DNA of 64,000 nucleotides. Source: Frigoriglobus tundricola (lineage in GTDB: Bacteria; Planctomycetota; Planctomycetia; Gemmatales; Gemmataceae). Below, in pieces: positions 33,567-41,415 of this stretch. A program made the translations under genes and the position numbers. The notes below the pieces were generated by a model. The model made no database searches. It saw nothing but the letters and a program-made list of their open reading frames with translations, and was not told where the DNA came from. The first letter of the stretch is position 1. Each line of letters opens with the position of its first letter. The stretch is from assembly GCF_013128195.2 (NCBI RefSeq), contig NZ_CP053452.2, positions 1,178,001 through 1,242,000 on the forward strand, written 5' to 3'.

Positions 33567-34220
33567 ATGACGAAGCTCTTCACGCGACCGGTCGCTGCCA
33601 TCGCCCTGTTCGCGGCGCTGGGCACCGCGGCAGCGGCCCAGCCGGCCGCTGTTGCCGGGAAAGACGCTCCGGCGAAGAAGGCCGATTCGAAGAAAGACGA
33701 GCCCAAAAAGGATGAGCCCAAAAAGGACGAGCCCAAAAAGGATGAGCCCAAAAAGGCCGAACCGAGCGTGGTAAAAGCGTTCGAGTTCAAGACCGCCAAC
33801 CCCGCCGAAGTGCAGCAGCTCGTCACCAAGTACGCCTCCGCGCAGGCCGGGTCTAAGGGCGGGGCCGGCCGGCCCGCCGTGCTGATCGCCGTGGACCCCA
33901 AGACCAAGACCCTGTTCGTGCGCGGCGCGGCCGCCGACGTCGAAACGGCCGGCAAGATCATCGCCCAGCTCGACAACGGCGCGACCGACGGCCCGCTCCA
34001 CGTGATCCACCTCCAGACCGTCGCCGCCGAAGAGGTGATGCGCGTTCTCGGCCAGCTCGACCTCGCGGCCGCCGTTCACCCGTGCCCGGGGTCGCGGTCG
34101 CTCGTGATCGCGCACGGCGCGACCAACGTCGACCAGATCAAGACCGTCATCGAGAAGCTGGACGGCCCGTCCAAGCCGGCGCCAAAGGGCGGCAAAGTTG
34201 AGCCCAAGGCCAAGAACTGA
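33567..34220 (+). CDS. Secreted protein with KKDEP repeats and secretin-lobe-like domain
   Basis: The ATG at 33567 encodes 217 residues. A signal peptide (AAIALFAALGTAAAAQ) is followed by four KKDEP units and one KKAEP (residues 42-66), encoded by 15-bp tandem repeats at 33690-33764. The remaining domain has FEFKTANPAEVQQLVTKYAS, IAVDPKTKTLFVRGAAADVE and LIAQLDNG-type segments, followed by VIHLQTVAAEEVMRVLGQL. This is the fold pattern of the short N-terminal domains of secretins (NolW-like), present here twice without a channel domain. It might be a periplasmic accessory of a secretin, which is inference. A terminator follows the gene. Confidence 0.65.
   Translation: MTKLFTRPVAAIALFAALGTAAAAQPAAVAGKDAPAKKADSKKDEPKKDEPKKDEPKKDEPKKAEPSVVKAFEFKTANPAEVQQLVTKYASAQAGSKGGAGRPAVLIAVDPKTKTLFVRGAAADVETAGKIIAQLDNGATDGPLHVIHLQTVAAEEVMRVLGQLDLAAAVHPCPGSRSLVIAHGATNVDQIKTVIEKLDGPSKPAPKGGKVEPKAKN
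33690..33764 (+). repeat. Five 15-bp tandem units encoding KKDEP
   Basis: Units at 33690, 33705, 33720, 33735 and 33750 differ by one or two bases each; the last encodes KKAEP. Near-identity at DNA level suggests recent slippage expansion. Confidence 0.85.
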
Positions 34221-34239
34221 CGCGCGTCGCGTGAACGGA

Positions 34240-34296
34240 CCCGGTGCGGGGTGCGGGTGACGGCATACCGTCGCGCACTTCGCACCGGGCGTTTTT
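34240..34296 (+). terminator. Rho-independent terminator after the KKDEP gene
   Basis: CCCGGTGCG (34240-34248) pairs with CGCACCGGG (34281-34289); inner bases ACGG/CCGT extend the stem, and TTTTT (34292-34296) follows. This is one of the few classical terminators in the window. Confidence 0.75.
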
Positions 34297-34362
34297 GTAG
34301 GTCGCGTCGGACCCGTAACCGGGGGACGGAACGTTTTGTGCGCGGGCACCGGGGTGTCCGGA

Positions 34363-34514
34363 AAAGTAGGTCACTCGCTCCGCGAGTGACGCGAGCCACC
34401 GACGCCAACGGAGAGGGGCACAACTTGCTCTCCAAATACACGTTATTCTGCGAGTGACGTGAGCCACCATCTCCACACGGGAGGGCGCGACTCGCGGTGC
34501 GAGTCGCCTACTTT
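34363..34514. repeat. REPIN-like doublet palindrome, copy C
   Basis: It begins AAAGTAGGTCACTCGCTCCG and ends GGTGCGAGTCGCCTACTTT. The arrangement matches copy A, with the two terminal palindromes facing each other. It lies just upstream of the pirin gene, within a 385-bp gap that otherwise holds only the terminator. Confidence 0.75.
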
Positions 34515-34605
34515 CCCAGAGCGCGACCGCCTGAAAGCCCACCTCCGTCTCGCGGTATCCAGTGGTGTCACCAATGGGCATCCGGTGACACTACTGGGCA
34601 TACCG

Positions 34606-35301
34606 ATGCTGACCGTTCGCAAGGGTACCGACCGCGGGGTCACGCGGTTCGGCGGCTGGCTCGACAGCCGGCACACGTTCTCGTTCGGCGACTACCAGGA
34701 CCCGAAGCACCACCAGTACCGCGCCCTGCGGGTGATCAACGACGACCGGGTCGCGCCGGGCGGCGGGTTCCCCACGCACCCGCACCGCGACATGGAGATC
34801 CTCACCTGCGTGCTGAGCGGTCAGTTGGAGCACCGCGACAGCATGGGCAACGGCGAGGTGATCCACGCGGGCGAGTGGCAGGCGATGACGGCGGGGACGG
34901 GCGTCACGCACAGCGAGTTCAACCCGTCACAGGCGGAACCGGTTCACCTGTTGCAGATCTGGCTGTTCCCGGACCGGCGCGGGCACCGGCCCGGGTACCA
35001 GCAGAAGCTGTTCACCGACGCCGACAAGAGCGGGAGGTGGGCGCCGGTCGCCTCGCCCGAGGGCCGGGGCGGTGCACTCGTGATCCACCAGGACGCCCGC
35101 GTTTACCAGACGAAGCTCGCGGCGGGCCAAGAGGTGCGTCATGAACTCGCCGCCGGGCGGGGCGCGTTCGTTCACGTCGCCACCGGTGGTGTCACCGTTA
35201 ACGGCACGAAGCTGGTCGCTGGGGACGCGATCGCGGTCGAAAACGAGGCGGAAATCGTGGTGAGCGGCGACGGCGAGGTGCTGCTGTTCGATCTGGCGTA
35301 G
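34606..35301 (+). CDS. Pirin-family cupin protein (YhhW-like)
   Basis: The ATG at 34606 (MLTVRKGTDRGVTRFGGWLD) is the natural family start and gives 231 residues; the longer frame to 34459 is repeat sequence. The pirin bicupin pattern is clear: SRHTFSFGDYQDPKHHQYRA, then GFPTHPHRDMEILTCVLSG and GTGVTHSEFNPS. His58, His60, His102 and Glu104 would be the metal ligands. Related enzymes oxidise quercetin, but other pirins are redox or regulatory proteins; the substrate here is unknown. No signal peptide, so cytoplasmic. A 31-bp perfect hairpin follows the gene. Confidence 0.85.
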   Translation: MLTVRKGTDRGVTRFGGWLDSRHTFSFGDYQDPKHHQYRALRVINDDRVAPGGGFPTHPHRDMEILTCVLSGQLEHRDSMGNGEVIHAGEWQAMTAGTGVTHSEFNPSQAEPVHLLQIWLFPDRRGHRPGYQQKLFTDADKSGRWAPVASPEGRGGALVIHQDARVYQTKLAAGQEVRHELAAGRGAFVHVATGGVTVNGTKLVAGDAIAVENEAEIVVSGDGEVLLFDLA

Positions 35302-35348
35302 CTGGCCTCTTGCTCGATAGATGTAGTCGTTGTCCGAGTTGTGTGGCA

Positions 35349-35427
35349 CCTCTTACCCGGTCTTCAGACTCGCCGACCTCTCCCCGGCTCGGGGAGAGGT
35401 CGGCGAGTCTGAAGACCGGGTGAGGGG
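35349..35427. terminator. Long bidirectional hairpin between convergent genes
   Basis: A perfect 31-bp stem (35355-35385 with 35391-35421) extends outward to about 38 pairs with a few G-U pairs, around a loop of about 5 nt. It lies between the pirin gene and the convergent small lipoprotein gene and should terminate or protect both transcripts. Confidence 0.75.
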
Positions 35428-35505
35428 CGTTCGGTAGCCCGGCGCGGTCAGCGCGCCGGGCGTGTGCAACCGGTAAAGTCGGGACCGCCACACGAAAGGA
35501 TCGCG

Positions 35506-35709
35506 TCAGCGGCCCTTACCGGGCAGCGGTGGCGGCCCGCCGCCGGCTGGCGCGCCCGGCGGGGGTCCGACGGGCGCGCCGCCCGGTGGTCCCATGTTTT
35601 GCAGCGATCCCTTGCCGACCGGTTGCGGCGCGGCGCCGGTGTTCTCGGTCTTGCTCTCCGTACACCCGACAACCGCGAGCAGGATCACCGCCCAGGTCGT
35701 GCGACGCAT
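35506..35709 (-). CDS. Small lipoprotein paired with DUF1559 pseudopilin
   Basis: The ATG at 35709 encodes 67 residues. A short leader ends in LLAVVGC, a lipobox with Cys16. The mature part is a Pro/Gly-rich tail (PPGGAPVGPPPGAPAGGGPP). No fold is expected. It starts 31 bp after the stop of the DUF1559 pseudopilin on the same strand, so the two are almost certainly co-transcribed; small lipoproteins next to DUF1559 genes are common in planctomycetes. Confidence 0.7.
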   Translation of the reverse strand: MRRTTWAVILLAVVGCTESKTENTGAAPQPVGKGSLQNMGPPGGAPVGPPPGAPAGGGPPPLPGKGR

Positions 35710-35740
35710 GTGTGTGCTCCGTCAACGTGCGGGGTAGGTG

Positions 35741-36679
35741 TTACCAGTCGCTGCCGAGAACTTCCCCGCCGCTGGGCGTGAGGGCGGCCCACCAGGTGCC
35801 GTTGGCGACGCCGGAAGTGACCGAGCGCACGCTACCGTCGCCCATGCCGACCAGGAGGCCGCCGGTGTGGATCTGTTGCGTGAGCGCCGGGTTGCACATC
35901 GGGTTCCACTGGCTCATGGTGACGGACTGGAACTTGGCGTTGGCGCCGACCATACCGGTGAAGGCCGACGACGCGGTGTACCCGGTGTTTCCGTCCTGCG
36001 ACCCGTAGGCGAAGATCGGCATGTAACTGATGTTCCACCACCCGTGCCCCCAGAGGGGCGCGTAGTCCTGATTGCAGCTCCGCAGCTTCTCGGCGAAGAA
36101 GACGGTATTGGAGGAGCCGTCCGCGATCTTCGCGATCGTCAGGGTGGTCTGGAGATTGGAGTACGCCACGTTGCCGGCACCGGGGTTGCCGAACACCTGG
36201 AAGTTGCCAGCATAGTTGCCCGGCATCCACAGGCCGTTCGGGTCCTCGTTGCTCACCCACCCCGGCTGCCAGATCCCGGCCTCCGACCACGACGCGTCGC
36301 TGGGGCAGAAGTACGTCTTGATGGGGTACGTGCAGGCCATCCGGGTCAGCCCGCTCCCGGTGGGGATCTGGTAGTAGGCGTCGCTCATGGAGATGCGGAA
36401 CAGGTTGTCCTGTTCGATGAACGACAGCAGGTGGAAGAACAGGGGGCCGCGGGGTATCGGCTCCTTGTACATGTCGGGCAGTTTGCCGATGGCGTCCTGG
36501 TAGCCGTGGCACGCCAGGCTGATTTGCTTAAGATTGTTGGAACACGTCATACGCGCGGCGGCCTCGCGGACCTTTTGTACCGCGGGCAGCAGCAGCCCGA
36601 TGAGAATGGCGATGATCGCGATGACAACGAGCAATTCGATCAGCGTGAACCCACGCTGACGCCGACGGAGAGAGGGCAT
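35741..36679 (-). CDS. DUF1559 pseudopilin-like protein
   Basis: I chose the ATG at 36679 (CGGAG upstream) over the GTG at 36709; it gives 312 residues. A short basic leader is followed by [20 protein letters not shown], a textbook type IV prepilin/pseudopilin signal with cleavage after Gly and Glu at position 5 of the mature protein. The body is DUF1559: [46 protein letters not shown] and the terminal [12 protein letters not shown]. The protein should be processed by a prepilin peptidase and inserted via its N-terminal helix. Members occur in dozens of copies in planctomycetes, and function is unproven. A PilT ATPase is encoded at 56415. Confidence 0.9.
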   Translation of the reverse strand: MPSLRRRQRGFTLIELLVVIAIIAILIGLLLPAVQKVREAAARMTCSNNLKQISLACHGYQDAIGKLPDMYKEPIPRGPLFFHLLSFIEQDNLFRISMSDAYYQIPTGSGLTRMACTYPIKTYFCPSDASWSEAGIWQPGWVSNEDPNGLWMPGNYAGNFQVFGNPGAGNVAYSNLQTTLTIAKIADGSSNTVFFAEKLRSCNQDYAPLWGHGWWNISYMPIFAYGSQDGNTGYTASSAFTGMVGANAKFQSVTMSQWNPMCNPALTQQIHTGGLLVGMGDGSVRSVTSGVANGTWWAALTPSGGEVLGSDW

Positions 36680-37018
36680 GGAGAAGCTCCGGAGAGGAAA
36701 TGAAGGCACTTACACTATGAACTCGTTGGCAACGCTTGTCAACAGGGTGCTGTTCGCAGAGTGGTTGGAGGCTGACGCCATGCCGCCGCGCGAGAGCCCG
36801 CTCGGCGGTAAGACGCTGACAAAAGCGGTGTAAATGCTCGTGGCGGACGAGAAGGCGAGCGAGAAGCGGGGAGATGAGGTCTGCTGCCGAAACAGACCTC
36901 TCAAGCATCGACAGTGCCATCCGGGAGATGCCGGTCGAGCCAGGCCCGGCACCCAGAGGACCATCTCCTCTGGGCTACTTGACGGCGCAATCGCATTTCG
37001 AGTTCGCCCAAAAACGCG
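36680..37018. other. Intergenic region with two hairpins
   Basis: This 339-bp gap between two minus-strand genes has no gene. Hairpins are GAGGTCTG/CAGACCTC (36876-36883/36893-36900) and CCCAGAGGA/TCCTCTGGG (36952-36960/36966-36974). The latter may end the DUF1549/1553 transcript. Confidence 0.5.
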
Positions 37019-39541
37019 TTACTGGTTGAACACGAACTCCTTGGTGTTGATGAGCGCCCACAGGATGTTCTCGTAGGCCGTCTTCCGCCCGGCCGGGCCG
37101 CCCTTCGCTTCCATCTTCTTGATGTGCTCCAGCGCCGCCGCGGCGTCGTCCGTCGTCGGCTTGCGGGCGAACGCCCACAGGAACAGCTCCTCCACCTTCT
37201 CCGCGTCGGAGCGCTTGTCGGTGACCTTCGCCAGCGCGTCGGCCCGGCCGCTGGCGCGGCTGATCTTCCCCTGCACCTCGTCGCTGTTCAACAGGTGCAG
37301 CACGGCCGCGAGGTTGGCCTCGCTCACGCGCTCGCACTCGCACGCGCTGATCCGCTGCGGGCGGCCGAACACGTCCAGGAAGTACGAGCCGAACGACTCG
37401 TCCGGCAGCATGATCGCGCGGTGCGGGGCGTTCTTGTCCGTCGGCAGGCCGTTGAACCGCGTCGGGCTATCGGTCACCTGGCAGAGCGCGTCCAGGAGCA
37501 CCTCGGCCTGGAGCCGCTTCGGGTAGTACCGGGCGTACGCCTGCTTGTCGTGCTTGTTGAACTCGTTCGGGGCGCTCGCGAGCTGGTACGTCCGGCTCTT
37601 GCAGATCGTCTTGACGAGCGCCTTAAGGCTGTACTTGTTCTCGACCAGGTTTGCGGCCAGGGCGTCGAGCAGCTCCGGGTTCGACGGCGGGTTGGTGATC
37701 CGCATGTCGTCGAGCGGGTCCACGATGCCGCGGCCGAAGAAGTGCGCCCAGTACCGATTCGCGACCGTCTTCGCGAAGAACGGGTTCTTCGGGTCGGTCA
37801 TCCAATCGACCAGCTTGGTCCGCGGGTCCTCGTCGGTCGGGGGCATCGGGTCGGCGTCGAGCGCCTTCGGCTCGGCCGGCTTCTGGGTCCGCTTGTTGGT
37901 CACGTTCCCGATCGCGCGGGTGTACACCACCTGCACGCGGTTGTCCTGGGCGTTCGGGTTCGTGTTCGGCAGCCGGACCTCCTTACGGCCCACACGCGCG
38001 TAGAACGCGGCCAGCCCCCAGTAGTCGTCCTGCGACCACTTCTCGTAGGGGTGGTGGTGGCAGTTGGCGCACGCCAGCCGCTGGCCCAGGAACACCTGGC
38101 TGATGTCGTCCACGAACTGTTCGGGCTTGTCGATCTCCTTGTACCACACGGTCGGCGGCGACTTCCGCTCGTCCCCGCTGGACGCGATGATGAGCCGGAC
38201 GAACTCGCTGTACGGCGTGTCGGCCGCGACCTGTTCGCGGATCCACTCGTGGAACGCGAACGTGCCCTGCGCCCGGCCCGCCTCCTGGCGCCGCTTCACG
38301 CGCAGAATGTCGGCCCACTTGTTCGCGAAGAAGAACGCGTACTCCGGGGTGTCGAGCAGTCTGTCCACGAGTTTGTCGCGCTTGGCCGGGTCGGCGTCGG
38401 CGACAAACTCGAGTACCTGTTTCGGCGTGGGCAACGTGCCGGTCACGTCCACGAACACGCGCCGGACGAACTGCTCGTCGGTGCAGAGCTCGCTCGGCAC
38501 CAGACCGAGTTCCCGCCACTTCTTCGCGGTGAACTTGTCCACTACGGTCTTGTCGGCGAAGGTCCATTCCGGCGTCTTCACGCCGAGCGGCACCGTCGCG
38601 CGGAACACCGCGACCATCCCCTGGAACCGGGCCATCACGGCCGCCTCGCCACTCATGCCGAGCGTCTTCACCTGAGCCCGTTCGTCCACGACCGCGATCT
38701 CGGTATCGTTGCTCTCGTACTGTGCCCGACGGGTGATGTCTTCGACCGTGCCGTCGGAGTAGTGGGCGTACACGGCGAACTGCTGTTTCGACTGTCGGGG
38801 CAGAACGCGGTGTTCGGGGTACACGCTGATCTTCGTCACCTTCGGGTCCTTCTCTTCGCCCCACGGCATGCCGGCGGCGATCCACCGGCGGACGAGCTTG
38901 TACTCGTCGGAGTCGGGGTCCATCTTCTTCCCGCCGCCGTGCGGGGCGCGACCGGTCGCTTTCATGAGGAAGAGGCTGGCGTCGGGGTTGGCGGGGAACA
39001 GCCGGCGGCCCCGGCTCTCCTTCACGAGCGTCACGAAATCGAGGTCGGGCTCGAAGCCGAGGAGCGACAGGCGGAACCCGTTCTGCCCGGCGAGCTTGCC
39101 GTGGCACCCGCCGCTGTTGCACCCGAGCTTGGTGAAGACGGGCACCACCTGGTTCGTGAAGTTGAGCGGCAGGTTGTCGCCCATGCTCTTCACGACGAGC
39201 GGCACGCGGACCGTCTGCGGACCGAAGGCAACGACGATTTCACTCGTGCCGTTTGCGCGGGGCACGACGCGCCCGCCGGACAGCACCGCGGCCGCTTTTC
39301 CGTCCGCGACGGCGAACTGCGCCTCAGAGGTGAGGTCCGCGAGGCGGCCGTCGTTGAGGGTCGCGGTGACGATGATCTGGGCCGCGTCGTCGGCGCCAGT
39401 GAGAGCGAGTTTCGTGGGATGGACCGCTACACTCTTCACATCGGCGGCGTTGATTTCGGCCGCGCCCGCGTGGGGGCCGAAGGCGCCCGGCGCAACGATC
39501 AAAGCGAGCAGAACCGCCCAGCGGCGGACGTGCATCGACAT
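37019..39541 (-). CDS. DUF1549/DUF1553 cytochrome-type protein, copy 2
   Basis: The ATG at 39541 encodes 840 residues with a signal peptide (WAVLLALIVAPGAFGPHAGA). The architecture repeats that of the protein at 24713: Ig-like segment (about 35-115), CX4CH site CNSGGCHG near residue 140, second Ig-like segment (about 235-325), DUF1549 with CANCHHHPYEKW near 489, and DUF1553 ending NTKEFVFNQ. The presence of a canonical CxxCH supports covalent heme. The gene stands alone, with no DUF1501 or WD40 partner beside it. An IS1595-type element is inserted 128 bp upstream of its start and could affect its promoter. Confidence 0.85.
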   Translation of the reverse strand: MSMHVRRWAVLLALIVAPGAFGPHAGAAEINAADVKSVAVHPTKLALTGADDAAQIIVTATLNDGRLADLTSEAQFAVADGKAAAVLSGGRVVPRANGTSEIVVAFGPQTVRVPLVVKSMGDNLPLNFTNQVVPVFTKLGCNSGGCHGKLAGQNGFRLSLLGFEPDLDFVTLVKESRGRRLFPANPDASLFLMKATGRAPHGGGKKMDPDSDEYKLVRRWIAAGMPWGEEKDPKVTKISVYPEHRVLPRQSKQQFAVYAHYSDGTVEDITRRAQYESNDTEIAVVDERAQVKTLGMSGEAAVMARFQGMVAVFRATVPLGVKTPEWTFADKTVVDKFTAKKWRELGLVPSELCTDEQFVRRVFVDVTGTLPTPKQVLEFVADADPAKRDKLVDRLLDTPEYAFFFANKWADILRVKRRQEAGRAQGTFAFHEWIREQVAADTPYSEFVRLIIASSGDERKSPPTVWYKEIDKPEQFVDDISQVFLGQRLACANCHHHPYEKWSQDDYWGLAAFYARVGRKEVRLPNTNPNAQDNRVQVVYTRAIGNVTNKRTQKPAEPKALDADPMPPTDEDPRTKLVDWMTDPKNPFFAKTVANRYWAHFFGRGIVDPLDDMRITNPPSNPELLDALAANLVENKYSLKALVKTICKSRTYQLASAPNEFNKHDKQAYARYYPKRLQAEVLLDALCQVTDSPTRFNGLPTDKNAPHRAIMLPDESFGSYFLDVFGRPQRISACECERVSEANLAAVLHLLNSDEVQGKISRASGRADALAKVTDKRSDAEKVEELFLWAFARKPTTDDAAAALEHIKKMEAKGGPAGRKTAYENILWALINTKEFVFNQ

Positions 39542-39668
39542 GGATGGGACCCTCGGCGGGAGTGTCTGGCGGGTACGGACTTCCGGCAGAACGCATGTGG
39601 CAGGTAGTGTGATTGTCGCTTACTCGGCAGCGAAGTGCAAGAGGGAGGCATAGAAAGCTAATACCCGA

Positions 39669-40720
39669 GGCTCATGAGGCCGTCGGGGTGGAACTGGTCT
39701 TTTCCCATTCCCCGGTCGAGCGTTAGAGTACGCCGGTGTTGGGTAGCCGTGGTTTTGGAGGCCGGGAGATGGACTTCCCGATCGTGGACCTGATGGACCC
39801 AGGCGCGTGCTACCGGTATCTGGTCGATTTGCTGCACCCCGACGGTCTGTCGTGCCCGCGGTGCCACCGGTCCGATGGGATGGGGGTTCAGGCCCGGCAT
39901 CGGGCACCGGTCCTGGACTACCGATGCACCCATTGCGGTCGGGTGTTCAATGCGTACACCGGAACCCCGCTCCACGGCACCCGTCGGCCCCCGGCCCAGT
40001 GGGTTCTGATCTTCCGCGGGTTCGCGCAAGGAACCCCGACCGCTCAACTGGCGCGAGAACTGGGGTGCGATCGGATGCACCTGCTGGATCTGCGGCACCG
40101 GTTCCAGGAACGCGCCGCGGGAGCCGCCACGCAGGTCGGCGCGATCCCCGGCTCGGAGACCGAAGCGGACGAGATGTTCCAGAATGCGGGGGAAAAAAGG
40201 GGTCCGGCACCCGAACCCGGACGACCCGCCCCGACGCCGGGCCAACAAGCGGCGCGGGCACGGGAACTTCGCCAACGACCGCCCGCCGGTGGTCGGGGTG
40301 GTGAGCCGGGACACCGGGGCCATCGTCCTGGAGGTCGTCGAACGAACGGACCAGGAGACCCTGATCGCGGTCGTGACCGAACATACCGATGATGGCGCGA
40401 CCGTATACACGGATGAGTGGTCGGGGTACGCGCGGCTGTCCGCGGAGGGCCGCGGGCATGCCACGGTGAACCACACCCCGGGCCAACGGGAGTGGGCTCG
40501 GGATGACGACGGGGACGGGATCCGCGAGGTCCACGATAACACGCTCGAGGGCCTGTGGGCGGCCCTCCGCACGTTCCTGCGACCGTTCCGCGGGATCAGC
40601 AAGCACTACCTCCACCAGTACGTTGCCGTCTTCCAATGGGCATACAACAAGGTCGGCGTTGCGGGCATGGTCCGCACACTACTGGGCCTGCCCCTGTCCA
40701 CCCCGACGGCCTCATGAGCC
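39669..40720 (+). mobile_element. IS1595-type insertion sequence, 1052 bp
   Basis: Perfect 24-bp terminal inverted repeats lie at 39669-39692 and 40697-40720 (outer ends GGCTCATGAGG). They are flanked by a 9-bp direct repeat AATACCCGA at 39660-39668 and 40721-40729. IS1595 elements usually duplicate 8 bp, so one base may match by chance. The element carries a single transposase gene with a zinc ribbon and an ISXO2-type catalytic domain. Intact ends and a perfect target duplication indicate a recent insertion, between the DUF1553 gene and a small ORF. Confidence 0.9.
39769..40717 (+). CDS. IS1595-family transposase, +1 frameshift
   Basis: The ATG at 39769 follows GGAGGCCGGGAG. The first part has a zinc ribbon (CPRCHRSDG with CTHCGRVF) and helix-turn-helix-like LARELGCDRMHLLDLRHRF. 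The catalytic part starts ETEADEMFQ (first Asp). At 40188-40202 the sequence is five G, six A, four G. There the frame must move +1 to continue into KGVRHPNPDDPPRRRANK, TDEWSGYARLS (second Asp) and DNTLEGLWAALRTFLRPFRG with WAYN (Glu/N region). Without a shift the protein ends early. Programmed slippage at the A6 run is possible, as in other insertion sequences, but a mutation or sequencing error is equally compatible. Confidence 0.8.
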
Positions 40721-40752
40721 AATACCCGACACCCGCCTCCGCGAGTGGCCCA

Positions 40753-41070
40753 ATGACCGAATATCTGTGCCTGACCCTCCTGGCCCGGGCGGACGAACCC
40801 GAAGACGCGTTCAAAGCCCGCCTCACGGCATTCTGGACGCACCTGCTCCGCACACAACCCGACACTTACGACGCGGTCTTCGCAGAAGCCAAGGCGTTCG
40901 ACACAACCGACGGCCGCACCTCGCGAGCCTACATGGTCGGAGCCGACGCCATCGACGCCGTGACCCAGGCGCTCACCGCCAACGGCGTTGACGCCGCCCC
41001 GGTGGACGCGGACGACGTTTACACGAAGTACGAGGCGAGCGCCAGCGAGTGGTTCCAGATCGCACACTGA
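40753..41070 (+). CDS. Small hypothetical protein beside the IS element
   Basis: The ATG at 40753 (MTEYLCLTLLARADEPEDAF) encodes 105 residues without signal peptide or membrane helix. The acidic sequence contains LTAFWTHLLRTQPDTYDAVF and ends DVYTKYEASASEWFQIAH. I do not recognise a family. The IS1595 target duplication ends 24 bp before the start codon, so the insertion lies within the original leader or promoter. Confidence 0.6.
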   Translation: MTEYLCLTLLARADEPEDAFKARLTAFWTHLLRTQPDTYDAVFAEAKAFDTTDGRTSRAYMVGADAIDAVTQALTANGVDAAPVDADDVYTKYEASASEWFQIAH

Positions 41071-41415
41071 GGCGCGAACTGCTCCTGTCGGTAGCGGTCG
41101 AGCGTGCTTTGCACGCGAGGCCCGACGGCCAGAACCCACTGCGGTTCTGCGCGGGCCAAGCCAGCGAACCCACCAGCGGAGCAACCGCGATCGACAATGC
41201 CCGAACGGGGCGGTCGAGCGGGTCATGCTGACAGGCAACCGCGACTTCAAAGCCGATCTGAAAAAATCCGCTGCGCCGCGAAATCGAGCCCCGCTATCGA
41301 TTCAACCCATGTCGAGCGGCACACCCACAGCCCAACCGACGGACCGGTCCGCGGGCGCGAGACCAAATCGCGCACTAAATGAATCTCGTGTGGGCATACC
41401 ACAACGAGAGCCCCG
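41071..41415. other. Intergenic region, nothing identified
   Basis: Short overlapping frames are present in all directions, but none shows protein-like composition or a ribosome-binding site. No strong hairpin was found. The promoter of the kinase gene is expected near the right end. Confidence 0.4.

Noticed and set aside
33690-33764. CRISPR-like tandem repeats
   Set aside because: The 15-bp units have no spacers and encode KKDEP in frame.
39736-40392. Transposase beginning at the GTG at 39736
   Set aside because: The ATG at 39769 has the better ribosome-binding site and begins the recognisable protein.
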